Source of the DNA: Nodosilinea sp. LEGE 06152
GTDB taxonomy: Bacteria; Cyanobacteriota; Cyanobacteriia; Phormidesmidales; Phormidesmidaceae
DNA length: 64,000 nt
NCBI RefSeq assembly: GCF_015207525.1
Contig: NZ_JADEWR010000004.1
Coordinates: 79,235 to 143,234 of the forward strand
Reading direction: 5' to 3'
In this document: piece by piece, positions 16,506 through 24,681 of the stretch
Layout of the letters: every line of letters begins with the position of its first letter
How positions within the stretch are numbered: position 1 is the stretch's first letter
Position numbers and translations under genes: made by a program
Notes under the pieces: model-generated
The model's input: only the letters and a program-made list of their open reading frames with translations
What the model was told of the DNA's origin: nothing
The model's database searches: none

Positions 16506-16620
16506 TGTCATCAATGAGTCGCTGATGCTCCATGAATCAGAGGTTATAGCCCCCGGCCTATCTTTCTGGGTCGGGCGTGGCAAGCTGAGGACATCAGGGC
16601 TTTAGCCAGAATTGATGACA
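16506..16620. repeat. Family B element, copy 1, with terminal inverted repeats
   Basis: 115-bp element with perfect 10-bp ends TGTCATCAAT (16506-16515) and ATTGATGACA (16611-16620). The core GGTCGGGCGTGGCAA (16569-16583) and an alternating pattern of matches are shared with a second copy at 46938-47051 in the same orientation. There is no open frame. The structure is MITE-like, or it could be a conserved 3'-UTR structure, since both copies directly follow a gene. Confidence 0.8.
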
Positions 16621-16658
16621 CGCCTTAGGATCTAAATTTGAACGTCGCCCCAGGGCCG

Positions 16659-16814
16659 CTAGTCGCGCATCAGCCAGGTGACTATCACCAGGGCAACACC
16701 GCCCAGCAGCCAGGGCGACGGCACCAGCAGTTGACCCAGATGAGTTAGGTTGTCAATTGTGTGGGCGATCGCCCAGGTGCTCACGATGCAGATCAGCAAC
16801 AGGATCAGTTCCAT
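16659..16814 (-). CDS. Small membrane protein of unknown function
   Basis: 51-aa ORF. The start ATG at 16812-16814 is preceded by AAAGGAGG at ideal spacing, the strongest ribosome site in this part of the window, which supports real translation. The product has two hydrophobic segments (ELILLLICIVSTWAIA and PWLLGGVALVIVTWLM) joined by a short polar loop, and ends MRD. I do not recognise the family. It lies between the family B element and a divergent gene for an exported protein. Confidence 0.65.
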   Translation of the reverse strand: MELILLLICIVSTWAIAHTIDNLTHLGQLLVPSPWLLGGVALVIVTWLMRD

Positions 16815-16970
16815 CGCTGGTGCCTCCTTTGGCCGCCATGGGCCATTTATCTAGATAAGCTTCAGCAGACCGATTGGTGCAGCTAGAGACAGTTTCAACT
16901 TCTGTCTATTATGGCGGCCGATCGCAACCCTGACCCGGCACCATAGAAGAGAACTGTAGAAGACCGGGGC

Positions 16971-17453
16971 ATGGCGATGAAGACTCAACGACGGGGGGCC
17001 TTGGCCCTAGTAGCAGGCTTAGCAGTAGGTGCCATGGCCGCCCTTCCAGCCCTGGCTCAAGAGGCAAATTTTGAATCGTTCACGCTTTCTGGGGCCAACT
17101 CCACCGCCAGCGTTAGCGGCTTCACCAATGGCCTTTCGGCGCTGTCTAATATCGCTGGGCGCGATCGCAACGGCATTATCTGCGCCGGGTTTGCCGACAC
17201 CAACCCCGACCACACCATGGTCCTACAGCAAGACCTCGCCTCGCTCACCCTCCAGGTCAACAGCGGCGGCAACGACACCAGTTTGCTGGTGCAGGGGCCC
17301 GACGGCACCGTTCGCTGTGGCGAAGACAGCGATCGCCGCAATCCCGACGCCCTCCTTCAGGACCAAAGCTGGTCAGCCGGTACCTATCGCATTTGGGTAG
17401 GGTCCCACAACCAGGGTCAGCGCTACAGCTATTCCCTCAGCGTCGGCCCATAG
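16971..17453 (+). CDS. Exported protein, PPC-like beta domain
   Basis: 160-aa protein with a clear Sec signal peptide: basic KTQRRG, hydrophobic [19 protein letters not shown] and cleavage after ALA-QEA near residue 30. The mature part is beta-rich with [18 protein letters not shown] and [24 protein letters not shown], the pattern of bacterial pre-peptidase C-terminal (PPC) domains, which form secreted beta-sandwiches. Two cysteines (near 71 and 116) could form a disulfide. No catalytic domain is attached. The function is unknown; it lies upstream of cysE with a 112-bp spacer. Confidence 0.72.
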   Translation: MAMKTQRRGALALVAGLAVGAMAALPALAQEANFESFTLSGANSTASVSGFTNGLSALSNIAGRDRNGIICAGFADTNPDHTMVLQQDLASLTLQVNSGGNDTSLLVQGPDGTVRCGEDSDRRNPDALLQDQSWSAGTYRIWVGSHNQGQRYSYSLSVGP

Positions 17454-17565
17454 TTCGGCAAAAAAGTCTGGTGAATTTTCTGGCGAAATAAAGTTTGACA
17501 GAAAAATATCAGCCCTAGAATCTTGCCCGCGAGTAGGTGTTAGTCGAGGGCAAGCCCACGCTAGG

Positions 17566-18333
17566 ATGAGGAAGCTGCCATTAACTCCATTGCCCGTGCT
17601 CAAGACTCTGCTTGCCGACTTTCACATCGTTTTCGAGCGTGACCCAGCGGCCCGCAATTGGCTAGAGGTATTGACCTGCTACCCCGGCTTCCACGCCCTG
17701 GCGCTGCACCGATTCAGCCACTGGCTGTGGCACCTGGGCCTGCCGTTAGTACCTCGGCTAATCTCCCACCTGGCCCGATTCTTGACCGGTATAGAAATTC
17801 ACCCCGGTGCCACCATTGGCAAGGCGGTCTTCATTGACCACGGTATGGGGGTTGTCATTGGCGAGACCGCCATTGTCGGCGACTACGCTCTCATCTATCA
17901 AGGCGTCACCCTAGGCGGCACTGGCAAGGAAATTGGCAAGCGCCACCCCACCCTGGGTGACAACGTTGTAGTTGGGGCTGGGGCAAAAGTGCTTGGCAAC
18001 ATCTACATAGGCCACAACGTGCGGATTGGGGCAGGCTCTGTAGTGCTGCGGGAAGTGCCCTCCGACTGCACGGTAGTCGGCGTACCCGGACGGGTTGTGT
18101 ACCGCGCTGGCGAACGGGTCGACCCATTGGAGCACGGCAGCCTGCCTGACTCTGAGGCCCAAGTCATTCGGGCACTCCTCGATCGCATCGAATTGTTAGA
18201 AAAAGAGGTGCAGGCAATCGGCCAAACCCGTTTCCAGCCGGTGCTGGTTGGAGCTGTACAGGCGAAAGATAGCACCTACTGCCGCCTGCAAGATCGAGCT
18301 ATCGAAGAATTTTTAGATGGCAGCGGCATTTAG
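17566..18333 (+). CDS. cysE: Serine O-acetyltransferase
   Basis: 255-aa enzyme transferring acetyl from acetyl-CoA to L-serine, the first step of cysteine synthesis. The N-terminal helical region ([23 protein letters not shown]) is followed by a left-handed beta-helix of hexapeptide repeats. These include [21 protein letters not shown], where the catalytic Asp-His pair lies in [14 protein letters not shown], then [17 protein letters not shown] and [14 protein letters not shown]. The start could be ATG 17566 or GTG 17596; both leave the domain intact. A strong terminator follows about 60 bp after the stop, so it is a single-gene unit. Confidence 0.93.
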   Translation: MRKLPLTPLPVLKTLLADFHIVFERDPAARNWLEVLTCYPGFHALALHRFSHWLWHLGLPLVPRLISHLARFLTGIEIHPGATIGKAVFIDHGMGVVIGETAIVGDYALIYQGVTLGGTGKEIGKRHPTLGDNVVVGAGAKVLGNIYIGHNVRIGAGSVVLREVPSDCTVVGVPGRVVYRAGERVDPLEHGSLPDSEAQVIRALLDRIELLEKEVQAIGQTRFQPVLVGAVQAKDSTYCRLQDRAIEEFLDGSGI

Positions 18334-18391
18334 CGAATTACACATCCGCTACTGCTTCAAAGATCTAAAGCTCAAATTATTTACCCAAAAA

Positions 18392-18437
18392 GCGGATCCT
18401 TTTTCTCTTAAATGAGAAATCTGGATCCGTTTTTTTA
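18392..18437 (+). terminator. Intrinsic terminator after cysE
   Basis: Stem CGGATCC (18393-18399) with GGATCCG (18423-18429). It is extended internally by TTTCTC (18402-18407) and GAGAAA (18414-18419) and followed by a run of seven T. It can also end opposite-strand transcripts because an A-run precedes it. Confidence 0.85.
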
Positions 18438-19030
18438 TTAGACTCAGGGCCAATTAACTCAGGCATGCGAAGCTTTACGGAATTCTGTTCGCCGCCGCCC
18501 TAAAAATGTAAGGGTTCTATCATAGGAGAGACAGCCTTACTCAAGTAGTTTTGCTCCTTATCTGTGGCCAAAGACGTTTCACTTGAATGGCCGCTGCCGA
18601 CCGCAAAGTGCACCTTGCCCATAGCCAATTTGGTGAATAGGGCCACGAAAAAGTAGTGTATTTGTTCTACAAACTCGGTTTTTCAACTGCGCACAGCATT
18701 CATTTTGATCAGGGCTTTACGCCCTAAAGTTAAGCCTTTCAGCCGATTCAATCGCTCTTCTCAAAAGTTGGGGTGGTACATCGCCTGATATTGCAGTTAA
18801 AATTGAAAAGCCTCGGCTCCGCTAATGTATTCCTCCTGGTAGAGGCGACAGCGAGCTAGGCCATCAGCTCGGGATCAGTGCTGTAGCTAGCCTACTTATT
18901 TGGGCCTATACCACCCGATCGCCAGAAAATAGATCCGCACTTTTTCGGAACTGTGGGCATCTACCGAAGAGAGCTGTTAATCTGATCACAGTCTTTGTCT
19001 TTCAACCTTAAGGAGCACGAGGATCGCGGC
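18438..19030. promoter_or_regulatory. Long leader region upstream of sigA
   Basis: About 590 bp between the cysE terminator and sigA with no plausible gene on either strand. It contains a short hairpin AGGGC-TTTAC-GCCCT (about 18712-18726). Its base composition is lower in GC than the flanking genes. A long 5' UTR or several promoters for the principal sigma factor is the most likely content. No specific promoter could be fixed by eye. Confidence 0.45.
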
Positions 19031-20176
19031 ATGACCCAAGCAAATCATCTGCTCGGCACCATCGACCCTGATACTGAGCTCGATCTACTGATCGACGGTA
19101 ACGATAGCGATGGCGACGAGAATTTTGTTGCTCAAGATGACGAGGCCGGCGCCGATGACAAAGCGCCTAAGGGGAAAGTAACCCGCCGCCGAACTCAAAC
19201 CAAGAAGCGCCACTACACCGAAGACTCCATTCGTCTCTACCTGCAAGAGATTGGCCGCATTCGACTACTGCGGGCCGAAGAAGAAATTGAGCTCGCCCGA
19301 AAAATTGCCGACCTGCTCAAGCTAGAGCGAATCTACGACGATTTGGCCGACGCCCTTGAGCGCGATCCCTACGATGCTGAATGGGCTGAAGCCGTCAGCA
19401 AAGACGAAGGTCAAACCTACAGTCTGGCCAGCTTCCGCCACCGCCTGCACATCGGTCGCCGCGCTAAAGACAAGATGGTGCAGTCTAACCTGCGTCTGGT
19501 GGTTTCAATTGCCAAAAAGTACATGAACCGTGGCCTCTCCTTCCAGGATCTAATTCAGGAAGGCAGCCTGGGCCTAATTCGGGCCGCCGAGAAGTTTGAC
19601 CACGAAAAGGGCTACAAGTTCTCGACCTATGCAACCTGGTGGATTCGTCAGGCCATCACCCGAGCGATCGCCGATCAGTCGCGCACCATTCGCCTGCCGG
19701 TGCACCTTTACGAGACAATTTCTCGCATCAAAAAAACCACCAAGCTGCTCTCCCAGGAGCTAGGCCGCAAACCCACCGAAGAGGAAATCGCTACTCGTAT
19801 GGAGATGACCATCGAGAAGCTGCGGTTTATCGCTAAGTCGGCTCAGCTGCCCATCTCCCTCGAAACACCTATCGGTAAAGAAGAAGATTCTCGCCTGGGC
19901 GACTTCATCGAGTCCGATGGCGAAACCCCTGAAGACCAGGTTTCTAAGAGCCTGCTCCGAGAAGACCTCGAGAGTGTGCTGGGCACCCTTAGCCCCCGCG
20001 AACGCGACGTACTGCGCCTGCGCTATGGCCTTGACGACGGTCGCATGAAGACCCTCGAGGAAATCGGTCAGATTTTCAATGTCACCCGCGAGCGCATTCG
20101 CCAAATTGAGGCCAAGGCTCTTCGCAAGCTGCGCCACCCCAACCGCAACAGCATCCTAAAAGAGTACATTCGCTAA
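19031..20176 (+). CDS. sigA: RNA polymerase principal sigma factor SigA (group 1)
   Basis: 381-aa housekeeping sigma-70. An acidic N-terminal region ([19 protein letters not shown]) precedes region 1.2 ([13 protein letters not shown]). Regions 2.1-2.4 include [20 protein letters not shown] and [15 protein letters not shown]. Region 3 follows, then region 4 with [20 protein letters not shown] and [17 protein letters not shown]. Start ATG 19031 ([15 protein letters not shown]) matches the usual cyanobacterial SigA N-terminus; the in-frame TTG 18995 extension is less likely. AAGGAG (19010-19015) and GAGG (19019-19022) precede it. A terminator follows. Confidence 0.96.
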   Translation: MTQANHLLGTIDPDTELDLLIDGNDSDGDENFVAQDDEAGADDKAPKGKVTRRRTQTKKRHYTEDSIRLYLQEIGRIRLLRAEEEIELARKIADLLKLERIYDDLADALERDPYDAEWAEAVSKDEGQTYSLASFRHRLHIGRRAKDKMVQSNLRLVVSIAKKYMNRGLSFQDLIQEGSLGLIRAAEKFDHEKGYKFSTYATWWIRQAITRAIADQSRTIRLPVHLYETISRIKKTTKLLSQELGRKPTEEEIATRMEMTIEKLRFIAKSAQLPISLETPIGKEEDSRLGDFIESDGETPEDQVSKSLLREDLESVLGTLSPRERDVLRLRYGLDDGRMKTLEEIGQIFNVTRERIRQIEAKALRKLRHPNRNSILKEYIR

Positions 20177-20235
20177 AGCGGTGTTTGAGCCTCAGTCATC
20201 TATGGCAGAAAGGCAATAACCCTACCAACAAAAAA

Positions 20236-20259
20236 GGCTGCCGTCGGGCAGCCTTTTTT
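20236..20259 (+). terminator. Intrinsic terminator after sigA
   Basis: Perfect GGCTGCC (20236-20242) and GGCAGCC (20247-20253) stem with a GTCG loop, flanked by A-run and T-run (20254-20259), so it is bidirectional in form. Confidence 0.92.
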
Positions 20260-20341
20260 GTTGTGCAGCTGTGCGCCTAGGGAAAGTAAGGGTAGATCAA
20301 TCAACTTTTTCCTGCTACAGTGGACAGATTGCCGCCTAGCT

Positions 20342-20355
20342 GGTACACTTGTTCC
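20342..20355. promoter_or_regulatory. LexA operator upstream of lexA
   Basis: GGTACACTTGTTCC fits the cyanobacterial SOS-box consensus RGTACNNNDGTWCB at every defined position. It ends 32 bp before the lexA start codon, so it is well placed to repress lexA itself. Confidence 0.8.
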
Positions 20356-20387
20356 ATGAAACGACGTTGATGCTGTGGCTAAACCCT

Positions 20388-21002
20388 ATGGAACCCTTAA
20401 CAACTGCCCAACAGGAACTCTATGACTGGCTAATCGATTACATCCGAGCCAATCAGCACTCTCCGTCTATTCGCCAAATGATGCGAGCCATGAATTTGCG
20501 CTCCCCCGCTCCTATTCAAAGCCGCCTAGAGCACCTCAAAAACAAAGGCTACATTGAGTGGAGCGAAGGCAAAGCCCGCACTATTCGCGTTCGAGATGAC
20601 GTTCGGGGAGTGCCCATTTTAGGCACCATTGCCGCTGGTTTTGTCAACGAAGCCTTCACCGATGCCGTTGAGCGCTTAGATCTCAACGGCCTGCCCATTC
20701 AGTCTGGCGATTACGCCCTCAAAGTGACTGGCGACAGCATGATCGAGGCCATGATTCAGGACGGAGACGTGGTCATCATGCGCCCGGTCAAAGACCCCCA
20801 CGGCATTCGAGAGGGCACCATTGTCGCTGCTCGGGTTGAGAGCGGCACTACCCTCAAGTCCTTCTATCGCCAGGGCAACCAGGTGCAGCTCAAACCCGCC
20901 AATCCCAACTACCCAGTCATGGAGTTTCCGGCCGACCTAGTCGATGTACAGGGGCGGCTTGTCGCCGTATGGCGCGGTATTGATCCCGATTTCGCGATCT
21001 AG
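20388..21002 (+). CDS. lexA: LexA repressor
   Basis: 204-aa SOS repressor-protease. The N-terminal winged helix (QHSPSIRQMMRAMNLRSPAP) is followed by a C-terminal S24 peptidase domain. The self-cleavage bond Ala83-Gly84 (GTIAAGF), catalytic Ser117 (TGDSMIEAMI) and Lys157 (TTLKSFYRQGN) are all present. The protein should therefore be cleavable with RecA, unlike the Synechocystis LexA, which lacks these residues. Start ATG 20388 gives EPLTTAQQELYDWL, the usual N-terminus; the in-frame extension from TTG 20349 overlaps the operator and is rejected. A matching operator lies just upstream and a terminator downstream. Confidence 0.96.
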   Translation: MEPLTTAQQELYDWLIDYIRANQHSPSIRQMMRAMNLRSPAPIQSRLEHLKNKGYIEWSEGKARTIRVRDDVRGVPILGTIAAGFVNEAFTDAVERLDLNGLPIQSGDYALKVTGDSMIEAMIQDGDVVIMRPVKDPHGIREGTIVAARVESGTTLKSFYRQGNQVQLKPANPNYPVMEFPADLVDVQGRLVAVWRGIDPDFAI

Positions 21003-21035
21003 GGTTTGTATCGACAATTCACATAGTTCTTTTTA

Positions 21036-21066
21036 CCGCTGTTGCGTTTGGCAACAGCGGTTTTTT
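21036..21066 (+). terminator. Intrinsic terminator after lexA
   Basis: Perfect 10-bp stem CCGCTGTTGC (21036-21045) and GCAACAGCGG (21051-21060), 5-nt loop, then TTTTTT. Confidence 0.93.
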
Positions 21067-21209
21067 AGAAGTGTGCTGTTCTTTACCAAGCGGTTGGTAG
21101 CCCATTACAACTAAGTGCCCATTCAGAAACGTCCTCAAAAGCCTCTATCCCTCGCGAAGAAGTTGGGGTATTCGAATCGGTTCTAAATTAAATTGATCAA
21201 CCATTTATT

Positions 21210-21734
21210 CTAGGCTTCACCCTCTGGGCCATCCTCCCCAATGGGCACTTGAGGGGGATGTTTGAGCACGTATAGACAGTTCTTTAAGGTTTCTCTGACT
21301 GACTCGTGGGTGTACTCATCGTCGGGGTGAGGCGGTTGGCCTGGCTGCTGAAAGTAGGGACGACAGTCGTAGATTTGCCCCCAGGTAACATCGGCCTGGC
21401 GCACGAGTTCGTAAAAGGTTTCGGGCGATCGCAGTACCGTCTCCAGCAAATCTTTCACGGCTTCGACAGGGTTCTGCGAGTGCTGGCTAAGGCGAGTTTC
21501 ATCATTACAGAGCCACTGCTCTAGCACTCGATGCAGCGCACCAGGACCGTCGAGCAACGCTTCTTTCAGCGCCTGCTGTGCCCCGTGCTTAGCCTGAACC
21601 AGGCGAGGAATGGGCGATTCTCCCTTCATAAAGCTGCCGGCCTCATGCCCGATCGCATCGGCCAGGGTAAACGGACGACTAAGTCGCAGCTCTTGCTGAA
21701 TATCGGGCGTACCGTTGGCAGAATCGTTGGGCAT
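21210..21734 (-). CDS. Conserved-looking cytoplasmic protein of unknown function
   Basis: 174-aa soluble, mostly helical and acidic protein with no signal peptide or membrane segment. Recognisable stretches are RPFTLADAIGHEAGSFMKGE and NPVEAVKDLLETVLRSPETF, and a C-terminal segment ESVRETLKNCLYVLKHPP. I do not recognise a catalytic motif. It begins 18 bp after the lpxD stop on the same strand, so it is probably the last gene of an rlmD-lpxD operon. Similar proteins are likely in other cyanobacteria, but I cannot check this here. Confidence 0.7.
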   Translation of the reverse strand: MPNDSANGTPDIQQELRLSRPFTLADAIGHEAGSFMKGESPIPRLVQAKHGAQQALKEALLDGPGALHRVLEQWLCNDETRLSQHSQNPVEAVKDLLETVLRSPETFYELVRQADVTWGQIYDCRPYFQQPGQPPHPDDEYTHESVRETLKNCLYVLKHPPQVPIGEDGPEGEA

Positions 21735-21752
21735 TGGCTTCTAAACGCGGAT

Positions 21753-22790
21753 TTAGGGCAGTCGCTTTTGCAGCTGCTGAAAGGTTTTGTATATATCTGG
21801 CAGGCGGCGGTACACCGCTGAGGCCTTGAGAAATACCTTGTAGGGCAGAGCTGGCGAACCGGCAACCGTTTCACCGGGGGCAACATCGCTGTGGATGCCG
21901 GTTTTAGCAGTAGCGATCGCCCCGTCGCCAATCTTAGCCTGATTGGCAATACCCACCTGGCCCGCTAGGATTACTCGATTGCCAACGATCACGCCCCCAG
22001 CCATGCCTACCTGAGCGGCCATCACCACCCCTTCGCCCACCTGACAGCCGTGGGCGATGTGTATCAGGTTATCGAGCTTGGTGCCCCGACCCACGCGAGT
22101 GGTGCCGACCGCAGGGCGATCAATGGTGGTGTTGCTGCCGATCCGCACGCCATCTTCAATCACCACAATGCCCGACTGCTCCATTTTTTCCCAGCCCTGA
22201 GCGGTAGGCACAAAGCCAAAGCCCTCAGCCCCAATCACCGCGCCGCTGTGGATAGCGCAGTCGGCCCCAATCTGGGTTCGCTCGTGGACGGTGCAGTTAG
22301 CGTGCAGCACAGTGCGATCGCCCACCTGCACCTCAGGGTAAATCACCACGTTAGGGTGCACACAGACGCCGTCCCCCAGCCTAACCCCAGCCTGAATTAC
22401 GGCATTGGCTCCGATCGAGACCCGTTCGCCACAGACGGCGGTCGGGTCAATAACGGCGCTGGGATGAATGCCAGCGCCAGGCTGATAGGGCGTGTAGAAC
22501 AGGGCAATGGCGCGGGCAAAGGCGAGGCGCGGATCAGGGGTGCTAAGCCAAGCCAAGCCGCGATCGGTTGCCTGGGCCTGCATGGTGGGGTTCTGAGGCA
22601 AAATCAGGGCGCTGGCCTGGGTCTTGGCCACAAAGGCGGCAAACTTGTCTCCCTCAATGTAGCTCAGCGTCCCTATTGAAGCCTGGTCAACGGCGGCAAC
22701 CCCAGCGATATCTGGGTCGTGGCTGGGGTCGGTGGTCAAACTGGAGGCCGCAGTAATCTGAATTTTGTCGGCAATGGTGCTGAACTTCAT
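21753..22790 (-). CDS. lpxD: UDP-3-O-(3-hydroxyacyl)glucosamine N-acyltransferase
   Basis: 345-aa LpxD, which adds the second acyl chain in lipid A synthesis. The N-terminal uridine-binding domain carries GTLSYIEGDKFAAFVAKTQA. The central left-handed beta-helix is rich in hexapeptides (GERVSIGANAVIQAGVRLG). The segment DNLIHIAHGCQVGEGVVMAAQ contains the catalytic His. A C-terminal helix ends the protein. It starts about 50 bp after rlmD and is followed closely by the 174-aa gene, consistent with one operon. Confidence 0.93.
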   Translation of the reverse strand: MKFSTIADKIQITAASSLTTDPSHDPDIAGVAAVDQASIGTLSYIEGDKFAAFVAKTQASALILPQNPTMQAQATDRGLAWLSTPDPRLAFARAIALFYTPYQPGAGIHPSAVIDPTAVCGERVSIGANAVIQAGVRLGDGVCVHPNVVIYPEVQVGDRTVLHANCTVHERTQIGADCAIHSGAVIGAEGFGFVPTAQGWEKMEQSGIVVIEDGVRIGSNTTIDRPAVGTTRVGRGTKLDNLIHIAHGCQVGEGVVMAAQVGMAGGVIVGNRVILAGQVGIANQAKIGDGAIATAKTGIHSDVAPGETVAGSPALPYKVFLKASAVYRRLPDIYKTFQQLQKRLP

Positions 22791-22839
22791 AGGCGCTGAG
22801 GATAGGAGCTGGGGACGGGCGCAAAAACCAATCTGGCTT

Positions 22840-24207
22840 TTACGCTACCAGAAATGCGACGCATTCTACGTGGGGAGTCTGGGGAAAGAAGTCAGCGGGC
22901 TGGGCCTTAGTCAGGGTGTAACCGCCCTCCTCCCGCAGCACCTTGAGGTCACGGGCCAGGGTAGCCGGGTCACAGCTCATGTAGACAATACGGGGCGGGT
23001 GTAGTTCGAGCAGGGCGTCGAGCACGGGGCGATCGCAGCCCTTACGCGGCGGGTCAAGCACCACCACATCCAGTGGATCGCTGAGGTTGGCAGCCGCCAA
23101 CGACAGCTGTTCTGACACATCGCCAGCCCGAAATTCTACGTTATCGATGGTGTTCAGTCCGGCATTGATCAGGGCCTGGGCCACGGCCTCAGGCTGCACT
23201 TCTATGCCCACAACGCGTTTGGCTTTCTGGGCCAGCGGCAGGGTTAGGGAACCAACGCCGCAGTAGGCATCAATTAGGGTTTCGCTACCGGTGAGCTGCA
23301 GCTCGTTTGAGATTACCTGCAAAACCTGCTCGGCCTGCTCAGTATTGACCTGAAAGAAGGTCGTGGCATGGATGCGGAACCGCAGACCTGCAAACATTTC
23401 TTCGATGTAAGGCACACCGTCAATAACTAAGGTCTCGGCCCCAAAGATAGCGTTGGTTTTGTCGGGGTTGAGGTTGACGCAGACACCGACAAGAGCGGGG
23501 TAGCGATCGCGCCATTCCTGGGCCTGCAGCTCAATATCTTTCAGGTTTGGCGCGGTGGAAACCAGGGTGAGCAGCTGCTGCCCAGTGCGACGGCCCACCC
23601 GCAGGGCCAGGTGCCGCAGTCGCCCCTGATGCTTAGTCTCGTTATAGATAGACCAGCCCCGATCCTGAATGTCGCGCTTGACCTCCGCCAGCAGGGGGTT
23701 CAGGCGCTCGTCCTGCACAGGGCACTGGTTGAGGTTGACCAGCTTGTGGCTACCCTGGCGAAAGTAGCCCGCCTTGACCTGGCCTTCGGGCGATCGCCCT
23801 AGGGGGTAGGTGGCCTTGTTGCGGTAGCCCAAAGGCGCTTCTGCCGCCAAAATTGGCAGCACCTCAAGATCCTCAAACCCACCGATGCGGGTTAGAGCAT
23901 CGAGCACCTGCTGCTGCTTAGCCGCCAGCTGGGCCGGGTAGTCAATCGACTGCCACTGGCAGCCACCACATTTATCGGCCACAATACAGGCCGCACGCAC
24001 GCGATCGGGCGAGGGGGTGAGCAGCTGCCGCACTTTGGCTCGGCCAAAGGTGGGCTTGGCCTGCACCAAACGGGCACGTACAGTGTCGCCAGGCACGGTG
24101 TCGGGCACAAACACGACCCGCTCCTGCCAACGCCCCAGACCGTCACCACTGCTGCTGAGGTCAGTAATCGCCACGTCAATTGTTTCCCCCTGCTGCCACT
24201 GGTCCAT
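22840..24207 (-). CDS. rlmD: 23S rRNA (uracil-5-)-methyltransferase, RlmD/TrmA family
   Basis: 455-aa SAM-dependent RNA m5U methyltransferase. An N-terminal TRAM domain (IDVAITDLSSSGDGLGRW) is followed by an iron-sulfur cysteine set that includes CIVADKCGGCQW. The SAM motif is LIDAYCGVGSLTLPLAQ, and the catalytic motif region is DPPRKGCDRPVLDAL with PPRIVYMSCDPATLARDL, in which the nucleophilic Cys lies in SCDP. Start ATG 24207 (DQWQQGETIDVA) was chosen; an in-frame extension from 24255 adds 16 unrelated residues. The RlmD versus RlmC/RumA target cannot be told from sequence alone. Confidence 0.88.
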   Translation of the reverse strand: MDQWQQGETIDVAITDLSSSGDGLGRWQERVVFVPDTVPGDTVRARLVQAKPTFGRAKVRQLLTPSPDRVRAACIVADKCGGCQWQSIDYPAQLAAKQQQVLDALTRIGGFEDLEVLPILAAEAPLGYRNKATYPLGRSPEGQVKAGYFRQGSHKLVNLNQCPVQDERLNPLLAEVKRDIQDRGWSIYNETKHQGRLRHLALRVGRRTGQQLLTLVSTAPNLKDIELQAQEWRDRYPALVGVCVNLNPDKTNAIFGAETLVIDGVPYIEEMFAGLRFRIHATTFFQVNTEQAEQVLQVISNELQLTGSETLIDAYCGVGSLTLPLAQKAKRVVGIEVQPEAVAQALINAGLNTIDNVEFRAGDVSEQLSLAAANLSDPLDVVVLDPPRKGCDRPVLDALLELHPPRIVYMSCDPATLARDLKVLREEGGYTLTKAQPADFFPQTPHVECVAFLVA

Positions 24208-24303
24208 GGCTGTGCTCCTGCAATGCTTTTCCAATCCGCTTATCGACTGTAGCAAGGGAAACGACCGATGGGGGAACCCGTGACCTAATGAAACCCTAAG
24301 CTC

Positions 24304-24480
24304 CTAGTCTTCCTCGCTGCGTAGGGCATCAATGGCCTCGGCACTAAGAAGAGGCCTGAGCTGATCCTGAACGGTTTCGGGCTGATTACCCCAAAGCATT
24401 TTACAAAAGGCACTTTTGCCCTGCTGGCTAGCTCGGTTAAGCACAACCGCCAATTTTTCGCAGTTGGTGGTGTCGCCCAT
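24304..24480 (-). CDS. Small protein of unknown function (58 aa)
   Basis: 58-aa ORF starting at ATG 24480 (GDTTNCEKLAVVLNRASQQG) and ending ALRSEED, just upstream of rlmD. A GAGAGG stretch precedes the start. The composition is normal for a soluble helical protein. A longer frame from 24657 runs through the hairpin region and is not credible. The likely job is unknown. Confidence 0.55.
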   Translation of the reverse strand: MGDTTNCEKLAVVLNRASQQGKSAFCKMLWGNQPETVQDQLRPLLSAEAIDALRSEED

Positions 24481-24542
24481 GGTGAAACCTCTCAAATGGT
24501 GTTGCCAGCATAGCGGCTCTGGGTCGCCAGCGCATGACCCAT

Positions 24543-24582
24543 GGGGGTAAAAAGTAAAATGCCGCCCCCAAACGGGAGCGGC
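24543..24582 (-). terminator. Terminator downstream of clpC
   Basis: Stem GCCGCCCCC (24561-24569) and GGGAGCGGC (24574-24582), one mismatch, AAAC loop. Read on the minus strand it is followed by ATTTTACTTTTT. It would stop clpC transcripts. Confidence 0.75.
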
Positions 24583-24616
24583 AATCTTCACAAGACATAA
24601 CATAATTCTCGTTACG

Positions 24617-24668
24617 GGCTGGATAGAGCGGTTGAGCAACTTCAGCCGCTCTTGCACTCTATCCAGCC
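24617..24668. repeat. Nested 12-bp inverted repeat downstream of clpC
   Basis: GGCTGGATAGAG (24617-24628) pairs perfectly with CTCTATCCAGCC (24657-24668). The loop holds an inner AGCGG/CCGCT stem. It sits 13 bp past the clpC stop. There is no T-run directly after it on either strand, so it may be an mRNA-stabilising 3' structure upstream of the true terminator. Confidence 0.75.
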
Positions 24669-24681
24669 TGCAGCGCAGTAG

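Noticed and set aside
20349..20387. LexA start at TTG 20349
   Set aside because: This start would lie inside the LexA operator and add residues not found in LexA; ATG 20388 fits the family.
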